A stretch of 26,734 nt of DNA from UMGS172 sp045648145 (GTDB taxonomy: Bacteria; Bacillota; Clostridia; Oscillospirales; Acutalibacteraceae): NCBI GenBank assembly GCA_045648145.1, contig JAZRNK010000051.1, positions 1 through 26,734 of the forward strand, written 5' to 3'. Under the pieces are notes generated by a model. It was not told the origin of the DNA, made no database searches, and worked only from the letters and a program-made list of their open reading frames with translations. The translations under genes were made by a program, and so were the position numbers. Shown here in pieces: positions 1 through 9,472 of this stretch; within the stretch, counting starts at the first letter, position 1, and each line of letters opens with the position of its first letter.

Positions 1-1928
1 TCAAGCTGAACACTGATACCGGTTTCATATGTAAACGAGTCTTGAATAAGATTACTTAAAACCTGACATTGATCTCGTCCCCAGTTTACCCAGATACGAA
101 CATTGCCTTTAGCGTCGGCTGCGGCAGAACCGCCGATTGTACTGAAATCGTCACTAAACGAAGCGAAGAAACGCTTTACCTCAAACACGAGTGTGGTCCA
201 GAAACCTGCATGATTATCAACATGCTCTTTTTCAGGAGCAACAAGCTGGAACTGGTCAAGGCTCAACGGCATGTTCTTCATTTCATAGAGCCAAGAACAA
301 ACGGTTGTATAGTTAGTATAATAGTCAGCTACATACTCCTGAGCTGTGTACTGGTTATCATGCATTTCCTTAAGAACACGAGCCATGTTTTTAAGAGCAG
401 AAACATAGCTACTGCTTCTGTCACCTGAAATTGCCTTCATCTGATCAACAAGAGCATTCAAGTCATCATAGCAGGTCTGTAAGGTTTCCAAGAAATTAGG
501 AATCTGTCTGAAAAGGTCGTAGTCACGGTTCGGGTCGGGGCTATCACTTGTTATCATAACGATATCAATATATGTATCACCGATAACGTCAGTAATTCTG
601 CTAAGTTCTGAATAGAACGGCGCAGTTTCGCCCAAGGTAACATTCATTGTGAGGGTATGAGTGCCCTCTGTAAGATAGAATAAATAAGGCTCTTCTTTTG
701 TGCCAAACTCATAGAAGGTCCAGCCTGTGCAATAGTCAAAACGCATATTGTCGCACTCTTTAAACGGAGTTTCACCGTCTATTTGGAGAGTACGATAGGT
801 AAAGCCGTCGATAACGGCCGACTGCTTATAATTAAAGCCTAATCTGTATAAACCGTCAGCAGGAACCTTAACAACCCATGTAAGCGAATCGCCGGGGGTC
901 GCCCAATTAGAGCTACCAATATAGTTAAGTGAAGATTTAACAGGGCTACTCGGCTTAACGTCAGGTGAGCTATTATCAGCTTTAGAAACGATAGAGTTGG
1001 TTGACTTCAACCAAGCATCTTCGCCTTCAACTTCGATTGCATCACCGGTATATTTCTGAGCGTTTGCATATTTAGCCGCATAATCTTTATAAGAAATAGC
1101 GTCAGTAGGTGCCTTTAAAATTATATTAGCAAGGGCGAAAGGCTCAAATTCAGATGATAATGTAATATTGTGTATGCCTTTTGAAAGGAAAATCTTATAC
1201 GGTTCAGCAATAACACCAACCGGGTCAACGGCATAGGCTGTCATAAACTCGCCGTACTCTACCTGCTCGGGAGTAAGCTCATTTCCAAGTGTATCAACAC
1301 GAATACCGCCGTTAGGTTTGTCAAACGAAGAGCCGCCATTAATGAAATATCTGGGAAGCTTAAATCCGTCCAAGCCAGCATAAAGCGTCTTGCCATCAAT
1401 TAAAACGCCAAGCTCGACAGGGTTAGTACTGGATTTATCATCGTCAGCATTTTCATTGCTGCCGGTTTTGTCAAGCGGAAGATATTCAAACTGTAAATTA
1501 TAAATTCCGTCTTCCAAAATCTCAACAACGTATGTAACAGAACCACGCTGTTTAAACGTGTTATCGTCGCGCCATACAAGACAGTTTGTAGACACCTTCT
1601 CGTTAGTTACGGGGTTTTTAAGAACCTCGTAAATTTTTTCGGAAAGAACGCTTTTTACAGTTTCTCCGTCATTAAACTCACAGTCCTTAGCCTCTGTGTA
1701 GCTAAGCGGATTGATAATAACGTCTTCCTTAGCATACTTGTACTGTGAGATAGAGGTAAGATACTTCTCGTACTCACCGGCAACAGAAGTACCGGCGGTT
1801 TTTGAAGATTCTGTACTCGGATTGTCTAAAACCTCTTCTGCACTGGCAGAAAACGGCACTGCAAACAATGATACCAACATTGCAACAGTAACTATCCATC
1901 CCAGCAGTCGAATTCTTGCAGATTTCAT
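1..1928 (-). CDS. Large secreted ABC-type extracellular solute-binding protein (partial, C-terminus outside window)
   Basis: An open frame runs from the ATG at 1928 to the window edge (about 642 residues visible, no stop). It begins with a signal peptide: positive N-region, hydrophobic core around residues 8-26, and an AxA-type site (SASA) near residue 30. There is no lipobox cysteine, which is unusual for a Gram-positive binding protein. Two segments each contain a TWVVKVPADGLYRLGFNY-like strand pattern (about residues 110-280 and 325-470). They resemble beta-sandwich carbohydrate-binding modules. A helical stretch follows (about 480-590). From about residue 605 the motif WVNWGRDQ...L..DSFTYETGI matches the start of the family 1 solute-binding fold of sugar ABC transporters. 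Large proteins of this design are known in Clostridia. The substrate is probably a carbohydrate, which is inference. The ribosome binding site GAAGGTG lies just before the start, and a strong promoter lies at 2026-2054. The transporter permeases would lie beyond the window. Confidence 0.8.
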   Translation of the reverse strand, partial: MKSARIRLLGWIVTVAMLVSLFAVPFSASAEEVLDNPSTESSKTAGTSVAGEYEKYLTSISQYKYAKEDVIINPLSYTEAKDCEFNDGETVKSVLSEKIYEVLKNPVTNEKVSTNCLVWRDDNTFKQRGSVTYVVEILEDGIYNLQFEYLPLDKTGSNENADDDKSSTNPVELGVLIDGKTLYAGLDGFKLPRYFINGGSSFDKPNGGIRVDTLGNELTPEQVEYGEFMTAYAVDPVGVIAEPYKIFLSKGIHNITLSSEFEPFALANIILKAPTDAISYKDYAAKYANAQKYTGDAIEVEGEDAWLKSTNSIVSKADNSSPDVKPSSPVKSSLNYIGSSNWATPGDSLTWVVKVPADGLYRLGFNYKQSAVIDGFTYRTLQIDGETPFKECDNMRFDYCTGWTFYEFGTKEEPYLFYLTEGTHTLTMNVTLGETAPFYSELSRITDVIGDTYIDIVMITSDSPDPNRDYDLFRQIPNFLETLQTCYDDLNALVDQMKAISGDRSSSYVSALKNMARVLKEMHDNQYTAQEYVADYYTNYTTVCSWLYEMKNMPLSLDQFQLVAPEKEHVDNHAGFWTTLVFEVKRFFASFSDDFSTIGGSAAADAKGNVRIWVNWGRDQCQVLSNLIQDSFTYETGISVQL

Positions 1929-1975
1929 TTTTTCACCTTCAAATTAGTATTCAAACAATGCCCTTGCCTGAGCAA

Positions 1976-2007
1976 CAAAGTGTATTCTTGCAGAATTACC
2001 CACTTTG
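1976..2007 (-). promoter_or_regulatory. Inverted repeat in the leader of the solute-binding-protein gene
   Basis: CAAAGTG (1976-1982) and CACTTTG (2001-2007) form a perfect 7-bp inverted repeat with an 18-nt loop. It lies between the predicted -10 element and the start codon, so it would be transcribed. It could be a repressor operator placed just downstream of the promoter or a leader hairpin. The sequence alone does not decide which. Confidence 0.35.
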
Positions 2008-2025
2008 CATAATGTTCTATGTTGT

Positions 2026-2054
2026 ATTATCCTACAATTTCACCGTTTTGTCAA
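2026..2054 (-). promoter_or_regulatory. Sigma-A-type promoter of the solute-binding-protein gene
   Basis: Read on the minus strand there is TTGACA (2054-2049), exactly 17 nt of spacer, and GATAAT (2031-2026). This gives a leader of about 90 nt before the ATG at 1928. A second TTGACA lies 15 bp further upstream in a similar context (the TTTTGTCAA repeat on the plus strand near 2047 and 2062), but no matching -10 is evident for it. Confidence 0.75.
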
Positions 2055-2320
2055 CACGATTTTGTCAATTTTTCACTAAAACAATCAAATATTTTTTATT
2101 TTTTACACCAAGTCTTATATGCAAATTTACTTATATTGGATATATATACATTATCTTGTTGTCATATTGCACAAATACACAATATAATGAGTGATTCAAA
2201 AAACGCTGCTTTATGTAATGTAAAGTGTTTATTTTTGCCGCATTACCTTTAATATTCTATGCTCAATAAAAGCGTTAAATAATCTATTGACAAAAATTTT
2301 AAGACAAGCGTTTTTGAATA

Positions 2321-2355
2321 TAAAAAACCGCCAACGGTTATAAAACCGTTGGCGG
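2321..2355 (-). terminator. Rho-independent terminator after pyruvate:ferredoxin oxidoreductase
   Basis: A perfect 12-bp stem CCGCCAACGGTT/AACCGTTGGCGG closes a 4-nt loop. On the minus strand a run of six T follows (2327-2322). It sits 22 bp past the stop codon. The plus-strand side is followed by A residues, so it acts only in the minus direction. Confidence 0.92.
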
Positions 2356-2376
2356 AAAAATTAGCAATTCGGCTGA

Positions 2377-5300
2377 TTATTTACCGTAAAGCTCCTCAAG
2401 CTTCTCAAGGTGTGCTCTTGAAGCCTTTGCCTGCTCGGCAGCCTTATCAAAGAGCTCCTCTGCGCGTTCGGGGAAAGAACGTGTAAGCGATGAGTAACGA
2501 GCTTCGCCAAGGATGAACTCCTTATAATCGGCAGTTGCAGGCTTGTTATCAATCGAGAACGGATTCTTACCCTCTGCTTTAAGTGCAGGATTGAAGCGGA
2601 ACATATTCCAGTAGCCGCACTCAACAGCCTTCTTCATTTCGTTCTGGCAGTTTACCATACCACCCTTAATGCTGTGCATTTCACAAGGTGAGTAAGCGAT
2701 AATAATTGAAGGACCGTTATATGCTTCGGCTTCCTTAATAGCCTTCAATGTCTGATTCTGGTCAGCGCCCATGGCAATTTGTGCTACGTATACGTAACCG
2801 TAAGACATTGCGATTTCTGCAAGGCTCTTCTTGGAGATTGCTTTACCTGCTGCAGCAAACTGTGCAACCTGGCCAATCTGAGAAGCCTTAGATGCCTGAC
2901 CACCGGTGTTAGAGTAAACCTCGGTATCGAATACCATAATGTTTACATCCTCACCAGCAGCGAGAACGTGGTCAACACCGCCGAAGCCGATGTCGTATGC
3001 CCAACCGTCACCACCGAAGATCCATACAGACTTCTTGGAAAGGAATTCCTTCTCGGCAAGAATTGCAGGAGCGGTAGGACAACCTTGAGCAGCAGCCTTT
3101 TCAAGCTCTGCTACGAGAACCTCGGTAGCCTTCTGGTTAGCTTCACCGTCATTTTTAGTTGCAACAAAGTTCTCAACAGCTGCCTTGAACTCTGCAGAAG
3201 CCTTATCAGACTCTGCCATCTCGGCAACCTGAGCGATAAGTCTTTCACGAACAGCCTTCTGTCCAAGATACATACCAAAGCCGTGCTCTGCGTTATCCTC
3301 AAAGAGTGAGTTTGCCCAAGCAGGACCGTGGCCTTCCTTGTTAACGGTGTACGGAGAAGTAGCAGCAGGGCCACCCCAAATAGACGAACAACCGGTGGCA
3401 TTAGAAATATACATTCTGTCACCAAACAACTGGGTAACAAGACGTGCGTAAGCGGTTTCTGCACAACCTGCGCAAGAGCCCGAGAACTCTAACAACGGAC
3501 GCTTGTACTGAGAAGCAATAACGTTTGCATTTGAAGCAACGCCCTCTTTCTCGGTAACAACGTCTACGCAGTAGTTGAATACTTCCTGCTCTGCAAGCTG
3601 TGACTCGCGAGAAACCATCTTGAGTGAGTTTGTAGGACAAACACCGATACATACGCCACAACCCATACAATCCATCGGAGAAACAGCGAGGGTGTAGGTG
3701 TATTCGGTTCTAACGATAGGCTTAGGAGCCTTTTTGGTCTGTGCGGGTGCATTAGCAACCTCTTCTGCATCAAGAGCAAAAGGACGGATTGTAGCGTGCG
3801 GACATACGTAAGCACACTTATTACACTTAGCACAGGTATCAGGATTCCATTCAGGAACCAAAACAGCAACGCCGCGCTTCTCATAAGCTGCAGCGCCCTG
3901 CTCAAAGGTACCGTCTGCATGGTCTACGAAAGCAGATACAGGCAGGCTGTCGCCATCCATAAGAGCAACCGGCTTCATGATGCCGTCAACCATCTTAACG
4001 AGCTTTTCTCTACCAACTGACTTGTCAGCTGCTACATCGTCAGTAGCGTTTGCCCAAGCTGCAGGAACATCAATCTTAACGAAAGCTGTTGCACCGGCGT
4101 CGATAGCCTTCTCGTTCATCTCAACGATTTCTTTACCCTTCTTCATGAACTTCTGTGCTTTTTCCTTCATGTAGCCGATAGCCTCTTCCTTAGGAAGAAC
4201 GTTAGAAAGAGCAAAGAAAGCAGACTGAAGAACAGTATTGGTACGCTTACCAAGACCGATTTGTGCAGCAAGGTCAATAGCGTTAACGGTGTAAAGCTGA
4301 ATATTGTTATTAGCAATATATCTCTTAGCTTCAGCAGGCATATGCTGGTCTAACTCCTCAGGAGTCCACTGACAGTTAATGAGGAATACACCACCCGGCT
4401 TAACGTCGTTAACCATCTTGTAACCCTTAATTACGTAAGAGGGGTTGTGACAAGCAACGAAGTCTGCCTTGTTGATGTAGTACGGGCTCTTAATGGGCTT
4501 GTCGCCGAAACGAAGGTGGCTGATGGTAATACCGCCGGTCTTCTTAGAGTCGTACTGGAAGTATGCCTGAACATACTTATCGGTATGGTCACCGATAATC
4601 TTGATAGAGTCTTTGTTAGCACCAACAGTACCGTCGCCGCCGAGACCCCAGAACTTACATTCCTTGGTGCCTTCTGCTGCGGTGTTGGGAGCAGGCTTCT
4701 CATCAAGTGAAAGATGTGTAACATCATCGTTAATGCCCACTGTGAAGTGAGCCTTGGGCTCGTCCTTCTTGAGCTCATCATATACAGCAAAAATGCTGGA
4801 AGGAGGAGTATCCTTAGAACCGAGACCATAACGACCGCCGATAACCTTTGCGCTTCTGCCGGTAGCAGCAAGAGCAGCTACAACGTCGAGGTACAAAGGC
4901 TCACCGAGAGAGCCGGGCTCTTTAGTTCTGTCAAGAACAGCAATCCTCTTAACGGTTGCAGGAATAGCCTCAGCAAGCTTTTCAGCAACAAAAGGTCTGT
5001 AAAGACGAACCTTAACAAGACCAACCTTCTCACCTGCTGCTGTCATATAATCGATAACCTCTTCTGCAACGTCACAGATAGAGCCCATAGCGATAATAAT
5101 GTTTTCAGCGTCGGGAGCACCGTAGTAGTTAAAGAGTTTATAGTCAGTGCCAATTTTGGCATTAACCTTATCCATATACTCTTCTACGATTGCGGGAAGC
5201 TTCTCGTAATATTCGTTACATGCTTCTCTGTGCTGGAAGAAGATATCACCGTTTTCGTGTGAACCACGCATTACAGGACGCTCAGGATTTAAAGCTCTCT

Positions 5301-5913
5301 TTCTGAAAGCATCAACTGCGTCCATATCACACATTTCCTTAAGGTCTGCGTAATCCCAAACCTCAATCTTCTGAATTTCGTGTGAAGTACGGAAACCGTC
5401 AAAGAAGTTAATGAAAGGAACACGGCCCTTATTGGTTGCAAGGTGAGCAACGGCGCCGAGGTCCATAACTTCCTGAGTATTTGTTTCTGCAAGCATAGCA
5501 AAACCGGTCTGACGGCAGGCATAAACGTCGGAATGATCACCGAAAATGTTAAGAGCCTGAGAAGCTACGCAACGTGCAGAAACGTGGAAAACGCTGGGAA
5601 GTAATTCACCTGCGATTTTGTACATGTTGGGTATCATAAGAAGAAGACCCTGTGATGCAGTGTAGGTGGTGGTAAGTGCACCGGCGTTAAGTGAGCCGTG
5701 AACGGTACCTGCAGCACCTGCTTCTGACTGCATTTCGGAAACCTTAACAGTTGTTCCGAAAATGTTTTTGAGGCCCTGAGCTGACCACATATCTACATAG
5801 TCTGCCATTGGGCTGGACGGTGTAATAGGATAAATACCGGCAACTTCTGTGAATGCATAAGACACATGAGCTGCGGCGTTATTACCGTCCATAGTTTTCA
5901 TTTTTCTTGCCAT
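2377..5913 (-). CDS. nifJ: Pyruvate:ferredoxin (flavodoxin) oxidoreductase
   Basis: This single-chain enzyme of 1178 residues oxidises pyruvate plus CoA to acetyl-CoA and CO2 and passes electrons to ferredoxin or flavodoxin in the cytoplasm; it is central to fermentation in anaerobes. The length fits the family (about 1170-1200). The N-terminal pyruvate-binding domain carries YPITPSSPMA near residues 28-37. A ferredoxin-like domain has two CxxCxxCxxxC clusters, at Cys 694/697/700/704 and 749/752/755/759. The proximal cluster ligands appear at Cys 814, 817, 842 and 1077. The thiamine diphosphate motif GGDGWAYDIGFGG lies near residue 965, followed by the conserved TEVYSNTGGQ. The ATG is preceded by a near-ideal TAAGGAGGAAC. 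A strong terminator follows, so this gene probably ends its own transcript. No part appears missing. Confidence 0.98.
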   Translation of the reverse strand: MARKMKTMDGNNAAAHVSYAFTEVAGIYPITPSSPMADYVDMWSAQGLKNIFGTTVKVSEMQSEAGAAGTVHGSLNAGALTTTYTASQGLLLMIPNMYKIAGELLPSVFHVSARCVASQALNIFGDHSDVYACRQTGFAMLAETNTQEVMDLGAVAHLATNKGRVPFINFFDGFRTSHEIQKIEVWDYADLKEMCDMDAVDAFRKRALNPERPVMRGSHENGDIFFQHREACNEYYEKLPAIVEEYMDKVNAKIGTDYKLFNYYGAPDAENIIIAMGSICDVAEEVIDYMTAAGEKVGLVKVRLYRPFVAEKLAEAIPATVKRIAVLDRTKEPGSLGEPLYLDVVAALAATGRSAKVIGGRYGLGSKDTPPSSIFAVYDELKKDEPKAHFTVGINDDVTHLSLDEKPAPNTAAEGTKECKFWGLGGDGTVGANKDSIKIIGDHTDKYVQAYFQYDSKKTGGITISHLRFGDKPIKSPYYINKADFVACHNPSYVIKGYKMVNDVKPGGVFLINCQWTPEELDQHMPAEAKRYIANNNIQLYTVNAIDLAAQIGLGKRTNTVLQSAFFALSNVLPKEEAIGYMKEKAQKFMKKGKEIVEMNEKAIDAGATAFVKIDVPAAWANATDDVAADKSVGREKLVKMVDGIMKPVALMDGDSLPVSAFVDHADGTFEQGAAAYEKRGVAVLVPEWNPDTCAKCNKCAYVCPHATIRPFALDAEEVANAPAQTKKAPKPIVRTEYTYTLAVSPMDCMGCGVCIGVCPTNSLKMVSRESQLAEQEVFNYCVDVVTEKEGVASNANVIASQYKRPLLEFSGSCAGCAETAYARLVTQLFGDRMYISNATGCSSIWGGPAATSPYTVNKEGHGPAWANSLFEDNAEHGFGMYLGQKAVRERLIAQVAEMAESDKASAEFKAAVENFVATKNDGEANQKATEVLVAELEKAAAQGCPTAPAILAEKEFLSKKSVWIFGGDGWAYDIGFGGVDHVLAAGEDVNIMVFDTEVYSNTGGQASKASQIGQVAQFAAAGKAISKKSLAEIAMSYGYVYVAQIAMGADQNQTLKAIKEAEAYNGPSIIIAYSPCEMHSIKGGMVNCQNEMKKAVECGYWNMFRFNPALKAEGKNPFSIDNKPATADYKEFILGEARYSSLTRSFPERAEELFDKAAEQAKASRAHLEKLEELYGK

Positions 5914-6001
5914 GGAATAAGTTCCTCCTTATATGAATTATATTCTACCGAAATATATAGGTATATGCAAACTAAGCTCAAGCTTGTCCGCGTACACAGT
6001 T

Positions 6002-6030
6002 ATAATAACACTTTTAAACCTTTAAGTAAA
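6002..6030 (-). promoter_or_regulatory. Candidate promoter of pyruvate:ferredoxin oxidoreductase
   Basis: On the minus strand TTTACT (6030-6025), 17 nt, TATTAT (6007-6002) is the best spaced pair in the 188-bp gap and implies a leader of about 90 nt. A TATAAT closer to the gene (near 5940) lacks a recognisable -35. I see no strong terminator between the upstream MATE gene and this gene, so read-through is possible. Confidence 0.4.
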
Positions 6031-6101
6031 TAGTAATTGTTAAAAAAATCTCAAAATTTTTATTGGTTTTATAGTAAATTATGCCCTATTTTGTATTATT
6101 T

Positions 6102-7541
6102 TCACTCTTTTTGTGTCGTTTTTTCTGCCAAGGTCATCTCTTTTAGCACCTTTATGGTGATAGGCACCGCCATAACAAACGCAAAAATGTCGGCAGCAGG
6201 CTGTGCCAACTGTACTCCCAAAAGTCCAAGGATGAGTGGCAACAACAAAACCGCAGGGATAAACATAAGACCGTTTCTGGCGACTGCAAGTAGCGTAGCG
6301 CTAACTACCCTACCCATCGTCTGCACCATCATATTACTCATAACCACCCACGACATAAGCGGAAACGTGATAACCTGTAAACGCATAGCTCTTGTTCCGA
6401 TTTCTAAAGCAACGGCGTCATTGCCTCTGAAAAGGCTAACTATGTCACCTGCAAAAATGTATGCAGGGATAGCGATTATTATAAGCAAGGCAAACGCGAA
6501 TTTACAGCAAAAATAAAACGCTTTTTTAACACGTTCATAAAGCTTTGCGCCGTAATTAAAGCCGCAAACAGGTTGGAAGCCTTGGCCGAAGCCAATAAGA
6601 GTTGATGCCGCAAACATCATTATTTTTGAAACAACCGTCATAGCCGCAACAGCTGACGTGCCGGCAGTTTCAAGTCCGCCGTATGCAACAACACCATAGA
6701 TACCCGCCATATTATTAAGACAGGCGGTTGACACGCTTGAAAGCCCCTGTCTGCCAAGCGAGGGCAGACCGCCACGACAAATTTCAGTTATTGACTCTTT
6801 ATCGGCCTTAAGATTTTTAAACCTTATCTTGACACAGTCACTGCGTTCTACACCGACAAGCAGCAAAATCAAGCTGACGGTCTGACCGATTACGGTTGCC
6901 AAAGCGGCACCGAAAACCTCCATATCAAAGACAAGTATAAACAACGCGTCCAAGCCAACGTTAATCACGGCGCCTGCCGAAATGCCCACCATAGCATAGG
7001 TTGCGTTGCCCTGAAAACGCATTTGATTATTAAGCACTAATGACGCCATCGTAATAGGGGCACCCACCAAAATTAAACGCATATAATCAACGGTATAGCC
7101 TAAAAACTGCTCGTTAGCGCCGAGCAACAACGCCAATGGCTCGGCAAAAAGCTGACCTAATGCCATTATTGCTAAACCGACTATTATTGAATAATAAAAG
7201 CCCGCCGATGCGATTTTTTGAGCCGAATGTGTATCATGCTTACCTAACGCTCTCGAAATATAATTGCCCGAACCATGACCAAAAAAGAAACCGAAGGCTT
7301 GAATTATAGCCATTAACGACAGTACGACACCTACTGCCGCCTGTGCCTGTGTCTGCATTGCCGCCATTATTTCAACCGGCTTGCCTGCGCCTATTTTACC
7401 GACAAAGTATGTGTCCGCCATATTATAAAACGTGGTAACAAGCATACTTATAATGGTGGGTACAGCCAATTTTAAGACCAGTTTTTCAACCGGCTCGGTG
7501 GTCATTTTTATAAACTTTTGCTCTTGTGAGTTCAAGTCCAT
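6102..7541 (-). CDS. MATE family multidrug/Na+ antiport efflux transporter
   Basis: The 479-residue membrane protein has about 12 hydrophobic segments. Its N-terminus (EPVEKLVLKLAVPTIIS, then FYNMADTYFVGKIG) is the typical MATE opening of the first helix and loop. Residues 230-280 hold the pseudo-repeat junction before the second half. MATE proteins export cationic drugs or metabolites using Na+ or H+ gradients; the substrate here cannot be read. The ATG is 7 bp past the stop of the ABC-F gene, and its ribosome binding site (GAGGAAG) lies inside the last codons of that gene, which suggests translational coupling. Length and start agree with the family. Confidence 0.92.
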   Translation of the reverse strand: MDLNSQEQKFIKMTTEPVEKLVLKLAVPTIISMLVTTFYNMADTYFVGKIGAGKPVEIMAAMQTQAQAAVGVVLSLMAIIQAFGFFFGHGSGNYISRALGKHDTHSAQKIASAGFYYSIIVGLAIMALGQLFAEPLALLLGANEQFLGYTVDYMRLILVGAPITMASLVLNNQMRFQGNATYAMVGISAGAVINVGLDALFILVFDMEVFGAALATVIGQTVSLILLLVGVERSDCVKIRFKNLKADKESITEICRGGLPSLGRQGLSSVSTACLNNMAGIYGVVAYGGLETAGTSAVAAMTVVSKIMMFAASTLIGFGQGFQPVCGFNYGAKLYERVKKAFYFCCKFAFALLIIIAIPAYIFAGDIVSLFRGNDAVALEIGTRAMRLQVITFPLMSWVVMSNMMVQTMGRVVSATLLAVARNGLMFIPAVLLLPLILGLLGVQLAQPAADIFAFVMAVPITIKVLKEMTLAEKTTQKE

Positions 7542-7548
7542 ATATACG

Positions 7549-9429
7549 TTACACTTCCTCTAATTTTGCTCCAAGCTCTTCCCAATAAAGCATTAATTCT
7601 TCCAACTGTGTGCTTAATTTATCTGCTTTGCTTGTAAGCTCGGTCACCTTTTCATAATCACTTGCCGTTTCTTCCTTTAAAAGCTCCAAATTTATCCGTT
7701 CAAGCTCTTTTTCGGTATCGGCAATTTGTTGTTCGCATTTTGCAAAGGCAGTTTTAAGCTTTCGTTGCTCGGACGCCTGCTGTTTTTTCTCTAAATAACT
7801 CTTTTTTGCTTGAGAGTCGGTCTTTACAACCACGCTTTTTTCTTGCGGTTGTTTTACGGCAAGATAATCGTCATAATTACCCTGCACCTGCTTTAACCTA
7901 CTGCCCTCAAAATACATAATTGAGGTGGCAAGTCGGTTAATAAAATATCGGTCGTGAGAAACACAAATCAACGTACCGTCAAAGCCGTCCAACGACTCCT
8001 CTAAAATTTCTCTCGATTCAAGGTCCAAATGGTTGGTCGGCTCGTCAAGCAATAATAGATTATTGTTTTTTAGCATCAACCGGCAAAGAGCGACCCTTGC
8101 TCTCTCACCGCCTGAAAGGGTTTCAATAGGCGAAAAAACATCGTCGCCTTTGAAAAGAAAGAGCGATAAAGCGCTACGGATTGCCGTATCCGAAAGCTTT
8201 GGAAAATCATCCCTTAACTGACCGAAAATTGTCTTGTTTAAATCTAAATTTCGTTGATGCTGGTCGAAAAAGCCTACCGAAACTCCGGTTCCGTATTCTA
8301 CGATGCTACGGTCGAGCAGTTGTTTTAAAAGGGTGGTTTTGCCGCAACCGTTAGGGCCGATTATAAAAAGCCGTTGACCTCTGTTAAGGGTTAAGGAAAC
8401 GTCTTTATAAAGCTCCTTTTCGTCATACGATACCGACAAATTTTCGGCGTTGAGCACCCTGTCTCCGCTACGGACTGCCGATGAAAACGAAAGCGTTATG
8501 TTTTGCTTTTCACTGTCAGGAATTTCGAGTCCTTCAAGCATTCTGTCAATCATTTTCTGCTTGCTTTCGGCAGTTTTTATGTTCTTTTCTCTGTTCCAAC
8601 GGCGCTGCTGTTCAATAATACGTTCGATACGCTCAACCTCACGCATAGTGTTGTCGTAATTGCGCTGAACGGACAGCTTCCGTTCTTCTTTAACCTTGCA
8701 ATACTTTGTGTAATTGCCATTGCAGGAATAAAGCTTATGATTGTCAATTTCAAATATTTTGGTCGCTACACGGTCAAGAAAATAACGGTCATGCGAAATT
8801 ATCATGACCGCGCTCTTGCAAGACTTGATATACCCATCCAACCACTCGATAGAATCAATATCCAGATGGTTGGTCGGCTCATCAAGTAAAATCACATCGG
8901 GTTGAGTCAGCAACAGCTTGCAAAGCTCGATTTTGGAACGCTGACCGCCCGAAAGTGATGAAATATATAAATTTTGTTCCTCGGGTGAAAAACCCAAACC
9001 TAAAAGAGCAGCTTTTGTACGCGACACGTAAGTCAAACCGCCATTCTTTTCAAACTGCTCACGGCATTTGTTTTGCTTTTCTATCATAGCCTCATCATAA
9101 GAGGTTTCGAGCATTAAATTTATTTCCTCAAGCTCTTTTTCAAGCTTGATAAGCGGCTCAAAAACCGAAAGAGCCTCGTAAAATGCCGTTTTTTGTGAAC
9201 CCGCGCAAGCGTGCTGATTAAGTACGCCCACCGAAATGCCGCTTTTACGAACAACGCCACCTGCGTCGCACTGCTCTTCGCCTGAAATAAGCTTGAAAAG
9301 CGTAGTTTTTCCACAACCGTTTGAACCGACAAGACCGATAATATCGCCCTGTTCTATTTCAAACCCTACATCACGGAAAAGCAGGTTATCACCAAAGCTT
9401 TTCGAAAGACCGTTGGCACTAATAAGCAT
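7549..9429 (-). CDS. ABC-F family ATPase (YdiF/Uup type translation factor)
   Basis: Two ABC ATPase domains lie in one chain with no membrane segments: Walker A at residues 35-43 (GSNGCGKTT) and about 355-363 (GPNGCGKTT), signatures LSGGQ near 159 and LSGGE near 436, and Walker B/H-type LLDEPTNHLD in both halves. The inter-domain linker (about 235-310) is rich in Arg, Glu and Lys, as in the ribosome-contacting arm of ABC-F proteins. Residues about 540-626 form a charged coiled coil like the C-terminal domain of YdiF or Uup. ABC-F proteins act on stalled ribosomes; some give antibiotic resistance. Whether this one is housekeeping or resistance cannot be told from sequence. It follows the DAHP synthase gene by about 43 bp and is coupled to the MATE gene. 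AAAGGAGA lies upstream of the ATG at somewhat long spacing. Confidence 0.93.
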   Translation of the reverse strand: MLISANGLSKSFGDNLLFRDVGFEIEQGDIIGLVGSNGCGKTTLFKLISGEEQCDAGGVVRKSGISVGVLNQHACAGSQKTAFYEALSVFEPLIKLEKELEEINLMLETSYDEAMIEKQNKCREQFEKNGGLTYVSRTKAALLGLGFSPEEQNLYISSLSGGQRSKIELCKLLLTQPDVILLDEPTNHLDIDSIEWLDGYIKSCKSAVMIISHDRYFLDRVATKIFEIDNHKLYSCNGNYTKYCKVKEERKLSVQRNYDNTMREVERIERIIEQQRRWNREKNIKTAESKQKMIDRMLEGLEIPDSEKQNITLSFSSAVRSGDRVLNAENLSVSYDEKELYKDVSLTLNRGQRLFIIGPNGCGKTTLLKQLLDRSIVEYGTGVSVGFFDQHQRNLDLNKTIFGQLRDDFPKLSDTAIRSALSLFLFKGDDVFSPIETLSGGERARVALCRLMLKNNNLLLLDEPTNHLDLESREILEESLDGFDGTLICVSHDRYFINRLATSIMYFEGSRLKQVQGNYDDYLAVKQPQEKSVVVKTDSQAKKSYLEKKQQASEQRKLKTAFAKCEQQIADTEKELERINLELLKEETASDYEKVTELTSKADKLSTQLEELMLYWEELGAKLEEV

Positions 9430-9472
9430 GGTTTTCCCTGCTCTCCTTTCGTAATAATTAATGTTAATACAA

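Larger units (their letters stand above)
1929..2376. other. 448-bp intergenic region between pyruvate:ferredoxin oxidoreductase and the solute-binding-protein gene
   Basis: This AT-rich non-coding stretch holds the downstream gene's promoter and leader (1929-2054) and the terminator of the upstream gene (2321-2355). Between them (about 2060-2320) I see no convincing gene: the short open frames lack ribosome binding sites and coding character. One plus-strand promoter-like pair, TTGTCA (2159-2164), 18 nt, TATAAT (2183-2188), points into the region, but matches of this quality are expected by chance in such AT-rich DNA. Confidence 0.6.

Noticed and set aside
2779..5262. Plus-strand open frames of up to about 180 codons opposite the oxidoreductase gene
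   Set aside because: They are shadows of a strongly conserved gene on the other strand; they lack ribosome binding sites and recognisable domains.
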